64,000 nt of DNA from JACDBE01 sp963714055 (GTDB lineage Bacteria > Actinomycetota > Acidimicrobiia > Spongiisociales > UBA5794): assembly GCA_963714055.1 (NCBI GenBank), contig OY970227.1, positions 186,001-250,000 on the forward strand, written 5' to 3'. The translations under genes were made by a program, and so were the position numbers. Under the pieces are notes generated by a model. That model worked only from the letters and a program-made list of their open reading frames with translations. It made no database searches and had not been told where the DNA came from. Shown piece after piece: positions 53,989 to 62,953 of this stretch. The stretch's first letter is position 1, and each line of letters starts with the position of its first letter.

Positions 53989-55536
53989 ATGGTGTCAGGA
54001 CCCTCATTGGCGGCGGTGGTTGAAGCATCCGACGCGGTGCGGGCCACCCGGTCGCGCAAGGCCAAGGTGGAATGCCTCGCCGAGGCGCTGCGCTCGGTGG
54101 ACCCGTCCGAACGGGCGATCGCCGTCGCCTACCTCGCCGGTGAGCCGCTCCAGGACCGGCTGGGAGCGGGATGGGCCACGGTGCGCGCCATCGACGCCCG
54201 TCCGAGCGCCACCCCCACCCTCACCCTGAGCGCCGTCGATGCCATCCTGACTGAAGTCGCCGCCGTGTCCGGGGGTGGCTCGACCTCCCGTCGCAAGGCG
54301 CTGCTCGACGGCCTGTTCGCCTCCGCCACCGATGTCGAGCAGGACTTCTTGCGGCGGTTGCTGCTGCGCGAGCTGCGCCAGGGATCCACCCAGGGCCTGA
54401 TGACCGAGGCGGTGGCTCAGGTTTCCGGCGCTCCGATCGACCTCGTACGCCGGGCGATCATGCTCGGTGGCGACCTGACGCAGGTGGCGGCGGTCGCCCT
54501 CGACAAGGGAGCAGCCGGCTTGGCGGAGGTCGAGTTGACGGTGCTGCGCCCGATCCAGCCAATGCTCGCCTCCACCGCCGCCGGTATCGAAGAGGCCTTC
54601 GCCGGTCAGGGGGACGGCGTTGCCACCGCCATGTCGGTGGAGGCGAAGCTCGATGGGGCCCGCATCCAGGTCCACCGGCTGGGCGACGAGATCCGCGTCT
54701 ACACCCGCAACCTCAACGACGCCACCGAGCGGCTGCCCGAAGTGGTGGCCATCGCCGCTGCCCTTCCGGTGACCGCGGTCATCCTCGACGGCGAGGCTCT
54801 AGCCCTCGGCGCCGACGGGCGACCGCTCGCCTTCCAGGCGACCATGTCACGGTTCGGCACCGGCACACCGGTCGACGACCCGGCCGCTCGGCCGACCCTG
54901 GTCCCACGGTTCTTCGACGTGATCCACCTCGACGGTGAGGACCTCATCGACCGACCGCTCGAGCATCGTCTCGGCGCGCTCGACTCGCTTCCCGGCGAGC
55001 TCCTCGTCGAGCGTGTGGTGACCGCCGACGTGGGGACCGCGGCGCGGTTCACCGAGCGGGTGCTCGCCGCCGGCCACGAGGGGGTGATGGTCAAGCGGCT
55101 CGACGCCCCGTACGCCGCCGGGATGCGCGGCGCTGCCTGGTTGAAGGTGAAGCCGGTGCACACCCTCGACCTGGTGGTCCTCGCCGTCGAGTGGGGGTCG
55201 GGTCGCCGGGAGGGATGGCTGTCGAACCTCCACCTCGGCGCCCGCGACCCCGAAGGTGGCTTCGTGATGCTCGGCAAGACCTTCAAGGGCCTGACCGACG
55301 CCATGCTGGCGTGGCAGACCGAGCACCTGCTCGGCCTGGAGACGGCCCGCCACGGGCATGTCGTCGAGGTCCTGCCCGAGTTGGTGGTCGAGGTCGCCTT
55401 CGACGGGGTCCAAGCCAGCCCCCGCTACCCGGGGGGCGTGGCGCTCCGCTTCGCCAGGGTCAAGGGATACCGGCCCGACAAGCGCCCGGACGAGGCCGAC
55501 ACCATCGACACGGTGGTCACGCTGCTGCCCGGTTGA
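53989..55536 (+). CDS. ATP-dependent DNA ligase
   Basis: 515 residues of the eukaryote/archaea-like ATP ligases. The N-terminal DNA-binding domain has LRELRQGSTQGLMTEAVAQV. The nucleotidyl-Lys motif I is VEAKLDGARIQVHR; motif III FFDVIHLDGEDL, motif IV AGHEGVMVKRLDAPYAAGMR, motif V AAWLKVKPVHTLDLVVLAVE and the OB domain ending VALRFARVKGYRPDKRPDEA follow. It seals nicks with ATP and usually backs up the NAD-dependent LigA. Length and motif order match actinobacterial single-chain ligases without primase or nuclease domains. Confidence 0.95.
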   Translation: MVSGPSLAAVVEASDAVRATRSRKAKVECLAEALRSVDPSERAIAVAYLAGEPLQDRLGAGWATVRAIDARPSATPTLTLSAVDAILTEVAAVSGGGSTSRRKALLDGLFASATDVEQDFLRRLLLRELRQGSTQGLMTEAVAQVSGAPIDLVRRAIMLGGDLTQVAAVALDKGAAGLAEVELTVLRPIQPMLASTAAGIEEAFAGQGDGVATAMSVEAKLDGARIQVHRLGDEIRVYTRNLNDATERLPEVVAIAAALPVTAVILDGEALALGADGRPLAFQATMSRFGTGTPVDDPAARPTLVPRFFDVIHLDGEDLIDRPLEHRLGALDSLPGELLVERVVTADVGTAARFTERVLAAGHEGVMVKRLDAPYAAGMRGAAWLKVKPVHTLDLVVLAVEWGSGRREGWLSNLHLGARDPEGGFVMLGKTFKGLTDAMLAWQTEHLLGLETARHGHVVEVLPELVVEVAFDGVQASPRYPGGVALRFARVKGYRPDKRPDEADTIDTVVTLLPG

Positions 55537-55647
55537 TCTGTTGCACGGCTCCACGGCCGCGTCGAGCAGCGGGCCCACCAGGTGGCGAAGGGACACCGGG
55601 AGTTCGAAAGCCGGGGTACTCGTCTCCGACCGGTCAGAAGGGACGCG

Positions 55648-55977
55648 ATGACGACCGGGGTGGACAACCGATCCCAGCGGTACGGGCGGCTGCGGCGGAG
55701 CGCGTTCTGGTTCGGCTCGCTCGTCGGTGCGGTGCCATGGATCGCCATCGCGGTCTACACCTTCGGCGGACCCGCTCGTCCACCCGGCTTCGTCTATGCC
55801 ATCACCGTCGTCGAGCTGATCCTGTTCTTCAGCTTCGCGGTGAACATGGTGCTCCAGTACCGCCAGGTCGGCCGCCGGCACGACTACCTGACCGGTGAGA
55901 TCTCCTATGTCGTGCTCAGCCTCACCGCGAAGTCGCTCTTGGCGTGGCTGATCTTCGCCAACGTCCTGCGCACGTAG
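55648..55977 (+). CDS. Three-helix heliorhodopsin-like protein (only helices E-G)
   Basis: 109 residues with three membrane helices: FWFGSLVGAVPWIAIAVYTF, PGFVYAITVVELILFFSFAV and ISYVVLSLTAKSLLAWLIFA. From memory these align closely, end to end, with the last three helices of heliorhodopsin 48C12, including the FWFG...VPWI start, PGFVY, the LQY...G..YL.GE loop and the SxxxK site: Ser91 and Lys95 here correspond to Ser237 and the retinal Schiff-base Lys241. Helices A-D, with the Glu counterion, are absent, and the ligase gene ends 111 bases upstream. AGAAGGGA precedes ATG 55648. Either a truncated relic or a half-size retinal or membrane protein. Confidence 0.8.
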   Translation: MTTGVDNRSQRYGRLRRSAFWFGSLVGAVPWIAIAVYTFGGPARPPGFVYAITVVELILFFSFAVNMVLQYRQVGRRHDYLTGEISYVVLSLTAKSLLAWLIFANVLRT

Positions 55978-56014
55978 CGGTTCCGTGGGGCGGCGCCGGT
56001 CCCCAATCGGGAGT

Positions 56015-57395
56015 TCAGCCCTCGCCGCGGACCCGGGTGACGCGGTGACGTGCCTGGAGCGCGAACACCCTGCGGTGGACCGGTCGCAGCAACTTCCAGT
56101 ACAGGAAGCCGGGCACCCCCCTCGTGCGCAACGCCCCGACCTGGACGAGCTCGTTGGCATCGACGCGCGCAGCCGAGCCATCCTTCACCGGGAAACCAGC
56201 CCACACTCCGCAGCACCAGCTCGCCGGCACGTCGGCGCGCGATCACCCACCAGTCGACCGACACTCCGGTCGTCATCGCCCGGGGGCGGCTGAGTCGCCA
56301 TCGCTCGCCGAACAGACGGCCGAGCGCTATCCGGGCCCGCCAACCGCCGGCGAGCCCGTACCAACCCAGATCCCCGCCGATGCGATCGAGGTCGGCGTCG
56401 ATCGCAGCTGCATCGCCGGTGGCCAGCGCGACACTCACCCGCTCGAGGTAGACACCGTCGACGAGGCCGCTCGAGCGATCGAGCAGGCCGGCTTCGACAG
56501 CCACGGCCTGGTCGTCGAGGGCTGCACGGATGGCGTCCCGCACGCCCAGCGGCTCGACGCCGAATGCGGCCGTGGTGCGGGCCGGGTCGGTCACCACGAC
56601 CTCCGTGCCGAGGCTCTCGATGAGAGAATGACTCACACGGGAGTCGACCGGCGTCACGAAGTCGACCCAGTACGACGACAGCCGCGGCGTGAGGTACGGC
56701 ACGTCGACGATCCGCCGCCGACGAAGATGACGCACCTCTGCATACGCGGCGATCATGTCGCGATAGGTGGTGATCTCGGCGCCGCCGATCTCGTAGACGC
56801 CGGGGGCGACGCCGAGGGCGCGTACGAGGTACTCGACGACGTCGGCGAGCGCGGTCGGCTGGATGGCGGTGCGTACCCACCGGGGGCAGACCATGAACGG
56901 CAGGCGCTCGGTGAGGTAGCGCAGCATCTCGAAGCTGATGCTGCCGGCGCCGAGGATCACCGCGGCCCGCAGCTCGACGACGGGCACGCCGGCCTGTGCA
57001 AGCGCGGCGCCCACCTCCTGGCGGCTGGCGAGGTGCTCCGACGACGGTTCATGGCCGAGGCCACCCAGGAAGATGACTCGCTCGACGTTGGCGCGCGCCG
57101 CGGCCCGTCCGAAGGTCGCAGCCAGGTTGCGATCGCGCTCACGGAAGTCACCGACTCCGAGCGAGTGCACCAAGTAGTACGCCGCATCGCACCCTGCGAG
57201 TGCGTCGGTCGTGGCGGCCTCGTCGCCGACGTCCAGCGCTCGGCTGGTGGCTCCGGGAAGCGAAACCGGCCGGCGGGACAGGGCGACTACGTCGTGGTCA
57301 CCGCCGAGACTGGCGACGAGTGCACGACCGACGAACCCGCTGGCGCCGGCGACCGCGATCGACCGGACCGAGTCACCGGGCAACGAACTCCTCAC
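56015..57395 (-). CDS. NAD(P)-binding (atypical SDR) protein with DUF2867 C-terminus, frameshifted
   Basis: From GTG 57395: IAVAGASGFVGRALVASLGG is the Rossmann start, then AAYYLVHSLGVGDFRERDRN and RVIFLGGLG. The DUF2867 part begins near WYGLAGGWRARIALGRLFG. At 56173-56174 one extra G breaks the frame; removing it gives PGEGWLAARVDANELVQVGA and the family ending TRGVPGFLYWKLLRPVHRRV, total 459 residues. Proteins of this layout (NmrA-like plus DUF2867) are common in actinobacteria and of unknown substrate; quinone or steroid-type redox has been suggested for relatives. Converges with the heliorhodopsin-like gene. Confidence 0.85.
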
Positions 57396-57632
57396 CAGTG
57401 GCGCTCGAACAGGGCTTCACCGAATCGCCGGAGATCAAGCCGAAGCCACACTGCTCGTCGACAACGTCTCGGCACCTGTTGCCAACGTCTTCACACACCT
57501 TCGCTTCGACCGGGACTGATCGCAGTTGACCCGGCCGGGATGCGTCAGTCTACCGATCGGCCCGGCGAAGGGATCACGCGGCGACGCAGGACCGGAAGGC
57601 ACGGCGTCGAGATACGTCGGTGTCGCCCGGTG

Positions 57633-58781
57633 TCAGGCGGTGGCCGGTCGCGCCTCGCCGACCGGAGGCGCCGCCCCCTCGACACCGGGGGACACCACCT
57701 TGGGGCGGCCCACATCCTCCACCGGTTCCAAATCGCCCAGGGAGTGGGCGAGGACGACCAGGTCGTCGGTGGCCGCCATCCGGAACCCGTGAGGCGGGTG
57801 GGCGACCGAGCGCCCCTCTCGGTTGATCGCCAGCCAGGTGGCGTGGTGCTCGGCGCGCAGCACGGTGGCCAGCTCGATGGTGGACATCCCGACGCACTGC
57901 GCCGGCATCTTGACCCGGTAGAGCTGCGGCTCGTCGGACCCGCCCCCCACCATGTCGGTGACCAGCTCGGTCAGCCCCGGGTAGACGGCGGAACGGGCGA
58001 GCAGCCTCGACGTGAGCTTGGAGGTGACCAGCAGCTCGTCGACGTCGGCGCGCCGGAAGTGCGGGACGTGAATCGGGTTGTTCACCTCGGCCACCGTGCG
58101 AACGTGGGGTGCGATGGCCTCGATGGCGAGCACGGTGAGGATCGAGTGCAGGTCGGCCTCGTTCGACGAGTCGGCCGGGCAGACGATCGCCGAGCGGGCG
58201 GTCTCGATGCCGGCGCGCCTCAGGTCGGCCTCGTCGGTGGTGTCCCCTCGCACGTAGTACACCTGGCCGCCTGCCGGGTTCTTCTCGGTGTCGTGAACCA
58301 GTGCGATGCGCAGGCCCGACTCGTCGCCGGTGAGTTCCTCGATCAGGTCCCGGGCGGTCGGGTTCCACCCGCACACCACCACATGGTCCCTGTAGCCCGA
58401 TGCTCCCATCCCCTGCCCCTCCTTCAACAGAAAGTCGATGAAGAACCCGACCAGCACTCCGGTCATGGTTGCCACGATGGCCACCCCGAACAACCCGAGC
58501 ACCCATCCGGCCACCCAACCGACCGGACCGGCGGCGAACGAACCGTCGCCCTGGCCGAGCACGGTGGTCGACGTCCAGTAGACAGATTGTCCCAGGGCGT
58601 TGGCGCTGCGGTCGGTCTCGAACAGCCACACCGCCACGCTGGTGAGGACGAGGAAGACGGTCAGCCCGATCAGCAGGGGTCGGAAGAAGGCCCCATCGAG
58701 GCGTGAAGTGACCTGTCTGAGGTACCACGCCACACGGCGGATCACCGGGAACTCGAACAGCCTGGCGAATCGCCCCTGCAT
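57633..58781 (-). CDS. TrkA-N (RCK) domain ion-channel protein
   Basis: 382 residues from ATG 58781. Two membrane helices (PLLIGLTVFLVLTSVAVWLF and VGWVAGWVLGLFGVAIVATM) flank a pore loop reading STTVLGQGDGSF, where a potassium filter would have TVGYGD. The cytosolic RCK part starts DHVVVCGWNPTARDLIEELT and holds a second TrkA-C-like half (QLYRVKMPAQCVGMSTIELA). An upstream GTG (58853) would add 24 residues. Potassium selectivity is uncertain because of the filter; a nonselective or differently selective cation channel is possible. Confidence 0.85.
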   Translation of the reverse strand: MQGRFARLFEFPVIRRVAWYLRQVTSRLDGAFFRPLLIGLTVFLVLTSVAVWLFETDRSANALGQSVYWTSTTVLGQGDGSFAAGPVGWVAGWVLGLFGVAIVATMTGVLVGFFIDFLLKEGQGMGASGYRDHVVVCGWNPTARDLIEELTGDESGLRIALVHDTEKNPAGGQVYYVRGDTTDEADLRRAGIETARSAIVCPADSSNEADLHSILTVLAIEAIAPHVRTVAEVNNPIHVPHFRRADVDELLVTSKLTSRLLARSAVYPGLTELVTDMVGGGSDEPQLYRVKMPAQCVGMSTIELATVLRAEHHATWLAINREGRSVAHPPHGFRMAATDDLVVLAHSLGDLEPVEDVGRPKVVSPGVEGAAPPVGEARPATA

Positions 58782-58849
58782 CCCTCGCGTACCCCCTCGA
58801 GACCCGGGCACGATACCAACCCGGCGCCGTCCGCACCGGGTGAGAACGG

Positions 58850-60559
58850 TCACCCGTCCGGTGAGGTGGTCCCGGTGGGCTCGGCGGGTGCCTCGGTCGT
58901 TGTCGTGGTGGCCGGAGGCGGGACGATCACCGGGCGCTCCACGATCAGGACGTCGGGGGTCAGGATCTCGACCCCGGAAGGGTCGACGATCTTGTCGGCC
59001 TCGGGCCGCCCCAGCGTCATGTAGGCGCGGATGTGGATGACCGCCTCCCCGGCGCCCTCCCCGGCGGCGACGGTGGTGCTCTCGTCGTAGGGCGCACCGA
59101 CGGCGAAGCCCAGGATCTGCATCCCCAGGTCGCCGTCGAGCAGGAACATCCTCCCGTTCACCTCGGCGGCGGTGCGGGCGGCCCCGGCGAAGCGTCCCGG
59201 TGACGAGTCCCCGCCGACCGACAGGTTGGTGGCGAGGATGCTGGGCGGCTGGGCGAGCTCGCCGTTGTTCTCCGTCGCATAGGTGGGCTCGACCAGGAAC
59301 ACCGCCTGGGACGCCACCGCGGCGGTGTCGCCGGTCCCGCTGACGGCGGTGAAGTCGGTGCCGTCGTCGATCCCGATGGACACGGAGACGTTGCTCATCT
59401 GGATCGGGGTCTCCGACGGCGCCACCAGTTGGAACCCGACGGCGACGTCGTCCATGGTGACGTTGCTGAGCTGGCCCCAGGCGCCCCCGCCCGACGGGCT
59501 GACGAACACCTCGCCGTCGTCAGGGTTCACCACCGGGACATCGAAAGACGCCCCGACCCTGACCGCGGTGTGCACTCCCTCGAACGACACGTCGTCGAGG
59601 ACGAACCCCTCGGAGGTCGCCAGGTGGAAGCCGACGTTGTCGGGACGCGAGGCGATGGCGCCGAAGACCCAGCTCCACCGGTCGGTCTCGTCCGGACCGG
59701 GGACGATCGGCCCCACCGCCGGGCGGAAGTGGACGTTGGTGAAGGTGTTGCGCCGGTCGGAGTCTTCCACCACGAAGCCCTTGTTGTACCCGTAGAGGGT
59801 GACGTTGTCGACGCGCAGCGGCCCACCACGGGACATGTAGAGGAAGTCGTAGTAGCGGTCGGCGATGATGTCGGCGATGGTGACGTTGTCGCCCTCGTCG
59901 ATGACGAAGGTGGGCGCCATCACCTCGACGTGCTCGTCGACGAAGAACGTCCTGGCGTTGTCGAAGGAGCGGAAGGCGTAGTCGCCGTCGATCGCCGACA
60001 GCTCGGCATCGGACGGCAGGGGCTGCTGGTCGTACGAGATCCACAGCCCTCGCACCGTCGTCCCGCTCGCCAGCCTGAAGGCGGGCTGCCCGGCGTCCAC
60101 CGGCCGGACCAGGAGCTTGGCCCCGGGCACATCGGTCCCCGGCCACGGGTACGGTCCACCGGGATCGATGGTGGCCCCTGCCGGGCTCCCCACGATCGCA
60201 ACGCCGCCGGGGACGGTCACGGTGCCGTTGAGCACGTACCCACCGGAGGCGGTCCCCGGCGGCACCACCACCGTCCCGCCCTCGGCGGCGGCGGCGTCGA
60301 CGGCCGCTTGGAAGGCGTCGGTGCTGTCGCTGCGGCCGTCCGCCACCGCCCCGTACGCGGTGACGTCGAAGGTGGTCCCCAGCGCCACCGGTGGCGGAGG
60401 TGGGACCGTCGTGGCCACGGCGCCGACCTCGGTGGTGCCCGGCGCGACCGTCGTTGCGGGCACCGCGGTGGGCACGTCGCCCCCGCCACCATCGGTGCAC
60501 CCGCCCACCACAGCGGCGAGCACGGCCACCAGACCCCCGATCCTGACCCGGCGTCTCAT
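58850..60559 (-). CDS. Secreted right-handed beta-helix lipoprotein (pectate-lyase-3 superfamily)
   Basis: 569 residues from ATG 60559. GGLVAVLAAVVGGCTDGGGG is a lipoprotein signal, followed by a Pro/Thr linker. FDVTAYGAVADGRSDSTDAF and GGTVVVPPGTASGGYVLNG are the start of the Pectate_lyase_3/GH55-like beta helix; later turns show repeated VDNVTLYGYN and LSNVTMDDV-type rungs. The C-terminal linker is again Thr/Pro-rich (PPPATTTTTEAPAEPTGTT). Binding or cleavage of a surface polysaccharide is the likely role; catalytic residues cannot be named. Confidence 0.82.
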   Translation of the reverse strand: MRRRVRIGGLVAVLAAVVGGCTDGGGGDVPTAVPATTVAPGTTEVGAVATTVPPPPPVALGTTFDVTAYGAVADGRSDSTDAFQAAVDAAAAEGGTVVVPPGTASGGYVLNGTVTVPGGVAIVGSPAGATIDPGGPYPWPGTDVPGAKLLVRPVDAGQPAFRLASGTTVRGLWISYDQQPLPSDAELSAIDGDYAFRSFDNARTFFVDEHVEVMAPTFVIDEGDNVTIADIIADRYYDFLYMSRGGPLRVDNVTLYGYNKGFVVEDSDRRNTFTNVHFRPAVGPIVPGPDETDRWSWVFGAIASRPDNVGFHLATSEGFVLDDVSFEGVHTAVRVGASFDVPVVNPDDGEVFVSPSGGGAWGQLSNVTMDDVAVGFQLVAPSETPIQMSNVSVSIGIDDGTDFTAVSGTGDTAAVASQAVFLVEPTYATENNGELAQPPSILATNLSVGGDSSPGRFAGAARTAAEVNGRMFLLDGDLGMQILGFAVGAPYDESTTVAAGEGAGEAVIHIRAYMTLGRPEADKIVDPSGVEILTPDVLIVERPVIVPPPATTTTTEAPAEPTGTTSPDG

Positions 60560-60640
60560 GACGGGGATCCTAGGAAGGCCCCGTTTCGAAGCCGCCAAGC
60601 CCACGCTTACCTACGCCGCAAACGGCCGGCGCCTTCACAG

Positions 60641-60732
60641 CCCACGATGGGGTAGGGGCCCCCATCTGCGGGAGGAGGCGAGCGCAGCGAGCCGGGAATG
60701 TCACAGGTAGGGGCCCCATCTGCGGGAGGAGG
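60641..60732 (-). repeat. Dispersed intergenic repeat, copy B (inverted)
   Basis: Inverse copy of 53841-53928. On the minus strand it reads CCTCCTCCCGCAGATGGGGC, CCCTACCTGTGACATTCCCG, GCTCGCTGCGCTCGCCTCC, then a second CCCGCAGATGGGGG unit and CCCTACCCCATCG. Copy B has CCCCTAC between the first unit and CTGTGAC, where copy A is a few bases shorter. Lies between the beta-helix gene and an acyl-CoA dehydrogenase gene. Non-coding. Confidence 0.85.
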
Positions 60733-60756
60733 GCGGCGCCGGCCGCCCGAGCATAT

Positions 60757-61902
60757 CTAGTCGACCGGCAACCCCAATCGGCGAGCGATGATCAGCCGCT
60801 GGATCTCCGAGGTTCCCTCGCCGATCTCGAGGATCTTGGCGTCGCGGTAGAAGCGCGCCACCGGTCCCTCCTCGATGAAACCCGCACCACCGTGCACCTG
60901 GGTGGCGACGCGGGTGGCGGTCACCGCCGCCTCGGTGGCGTACAGCTTCGCCACCGCCGCCGCTTGGGAGATGTCGGCCCCGGCGTCGCGGAGCGCCGCC
61001 GCCCGGTAGACGAGCAGGCCGGCGGCGTCGGCCATCACCTGCAGGTCGGCGATGGGGAAGGCCACACCCTGCTTCGCCCCGATGGGCTTGCCGAAGGCGT
61101 GGCGCTGCTTGGCGTAGGCGACACTGACGTCGAGGCAGGCGCGGATCAGCCCGAGGGCGAGGGCGGCGATGGCGATTCGCCCCTCGTCGAGGACGGCGAG
61201 GAACTGGGGGAACCCCCGCCCCCGCTCCCCCAAGAGGTTCTCCGCCGGCACCCGGCAGCCGTCGAGGACGAGCCCGTGGGTGTCCGAGGCATGCCACCCC
61301 ATCTTGTGGTAGGCGGGCTCGACCACAAGGCCCGGCGTGCCGGCGGGCACCAGGAGGGTGCTGATCTCCTCCGGGCCGGTCCGGGCGGTGACGGCGATGA
61401 CCGAGGTGAGCGTCGACCCCGAGTTGGTGATGAACGCCTTCGCCCCGTCGATCACCCACTCGTCCCCGTCGAGCACCGCCCGGGTCCTGGTGGCGCCGGC
61501 GTCGGACCCGGCATCGGGCTCGGTGAGGCCGAAGGCGGCCAGCGCCCTGCCGGCGAACAGGTCGGGCAGCCAGCGATCGTGCTGGGCCTGGGTCCCGTAG
61601 GCGACGATCGGGTTGATGCCCAGGCCGACCGCCGCCTCCAGCGTGATGCCCATCGACTGGTCGATGCGCCCGATCTCCTCGATGGCGATGCACAGGCTGG
61701 TGAAGTCCCCACCGCCGCCCCCGATCCGCTCGGGGAAGGGAAGGCCGAACAGCCCGAGGTCCCCCATCTTCCGGACGACGTCCTCGGGGAAGTGGTGATC
61801 CCGGTCCCACGAGGCGGCGTGCGGGGCGATCTCGGTCTCGGCGAACTGGCGGACCACCTTGCGGAACGCCTCGTGCTCCGACGACAGCTCGAACGGGGTC
61901 AC
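60757..61902 (-). CDS. Acyl-CoA dehydrogenase
   Basis: 381 residues from GTG 61902, standard length for the medium/short-chain family. N-terminal helical domain, FAD strand LAAFGLTEPDAGSDAGATRT and WVIDGAKAFITNSGSTLTSV, then FGKPIGAKQGVAFPIADLQV, TQVHGGAGFIEEGPVARFYR and the catalytic-Glu region LEIGEGTSEIQRLIIARRLG. It takes an acyl-CoA to its trans-2-enoyl form and passes electrons to ETF. Acyl-chain specificity is not evident. The neighbouring genes are unrelated. Confidence 0.95.
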   Translation of the reverse strand: MTPFELSSEHEAFRKVVRQFAETEIAPHAASWDRDHHFPEDVVRKMGDLGLFGLPFPERIGGGGGDFTSLCIAIEEIGRIDQSMGITLEAAVGLGINPIVAYGTQAQHDRWLPDLFAGRALAAFGLTEPDAGSDAGATRTRAVLDGDEWVIDGAKAFITNSGSTLTSVIAVTARTGPEEISTLLVPAGTPGLVVEPAYHKMGWHASDTHGLVLDGCRVPAENLLGERGRGFPQFLAVLDEGRIAIAALALGLIRACLDVSVAYAKQRHAFGKPIGAKQGVAFPIADLQVMADAAGLLVYRAAALRDAGADISQAAAVAKLYATEAAVTATRVATQVHGGAGFIEEGPVARFYRDAKILEIGEGTSEIQRLIIARRLGLPVD

Positions 61903-62036
61903 TCGGGTCCTTCCTCGGTGAATGGCGGCACCGTCACCAGGATACGGCCGGTACGGCCCGAACCGTCAGGCCGTCGGGCACGGTTCGACGAGGCCTCACG
62001 TGGGTACAGTCATCGTCGGTCGATGACTGGAGTGTG

Positions 62037-62891
62037 GTGCGCTGGCGGAAGCTCGAGGCGAGTGACAACGTCCAGGATCGCCGTGGCATGGGCGGGAAGG
62101 CAGCCGCCGGCCTCGGCGGTGCCGGGCTGATCGGCGTCATCCTCGCCGTGGTGTTCAGCTTGCTGGGCGGGGGCGGCGCCGGAGGCCAGGTCGACGACCT
62201 GCTCAACCAGGTGGCGCCCGCCGAAGACCCCTCGGGGAGCCAGCCGCCCGAGTTCGAGGGCGTCGACGAGTCCGAAGACTTCGTCCGGAGGGTCCTGGGG
62301 AGCACCGAGACCACCTGGGAGGGGATCTTCAGCGGCTCGGGCCGCCAGTATCAGCCCGCCACGCTGGTGCTGTTCACCGGTGGCACCCAGTCGGCGTGCG
62401 GCGGCGCCCAGTCGGCGATCGGCCCCCACTACTGCCCGGTCGACACGAGCGTGTACATCGACCTCGACTTCTTCGGAGAGATGCAGCAGCGGTTCGGCGC
62501 CGGCGAGGCGGAGTTCGCCCAGGCGTACGTCATCGCTCACGAGATCGGCCACCACGTCCAGAACGAGCTCGGGATCATGTCGCAGGTGAGCCGGCTCCAA
62601 CAGGAGGACCCGGAGAACGCCAACGAGCTGTCGGTCAAGCTCGAGCTGCAGGCCGACTGCCTCGCCGGGATCTGGGCGCACAACCTGTACCAGAGGGAGG
62701 ACGTGCTCCAACAGGGCGACGTCCAGGCGGCGCTCGACGCCGCCGCCGCGGTGGGCGACGACAACATCCAACGGCAGACCACCGGCCAGGTCAGCCCCGA
62801 GTCGTGGACCCACGGCTCGTCCGAACAGCGCATGGAGTGGTTCACCACCGGCTACGAGTCCGGCGACCCCAACCAGTGCAACACCTTCTGA
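62037..62891 (+). CDS. Neutral zinc metallopeptidase (YpfJ family)
   Basis: 284 residues. The first ~20 (VRWRKLEASDNVQDRRGMGG) are the family N-terminus and precede one membrane helix (GLGGAGLIGVILAVVFSLLG). The extracytoplasmic domain has ACGGAQSAIGPHYCPVDTSV and the metal site AYVIAHEIGHHVQNELG (HExxH), then SVKLELQADCLAGIWAHNLY with the third ligand region, and AGYESGDPNQCNTF-like end. GGAG at 62029-62032 suits GTG 62037 better than GTG 62034. Protease substrates are unknown. Confidence 0.93.
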   Translation: MRWRKLEASDNVQDRRGMGGKAAAGLGGAGLIGVILAVVFSLLGGGGAGGQVDDLLNQVAPAEDPSGSQPPEFEGVDESEDFVRRVLGSTETTWEGIFSGSGRQYQPATLVLFTGGTQSACGGAQSAIGPHYCPVDTSVYIDLDFFGEMQQRFGAGEAEFAQAYVIAHEIGHHVQNELGIMSQVSRLQQEDPENANELSVKLELQADCLAGIWAHNLYQREDVLQQGDVQAALDAAAAVGDDNIQRQTTGQVSPESWTHGSSEQRMEWFTTGYESGDPNQCNTF

Positions 62892-62953
62892 TGGTCCCTC
62901 TCGGAGAGGAACCCCTCGTGGTCGCACGCCCGGCGCTCGGGCCCGTAGGCGCC

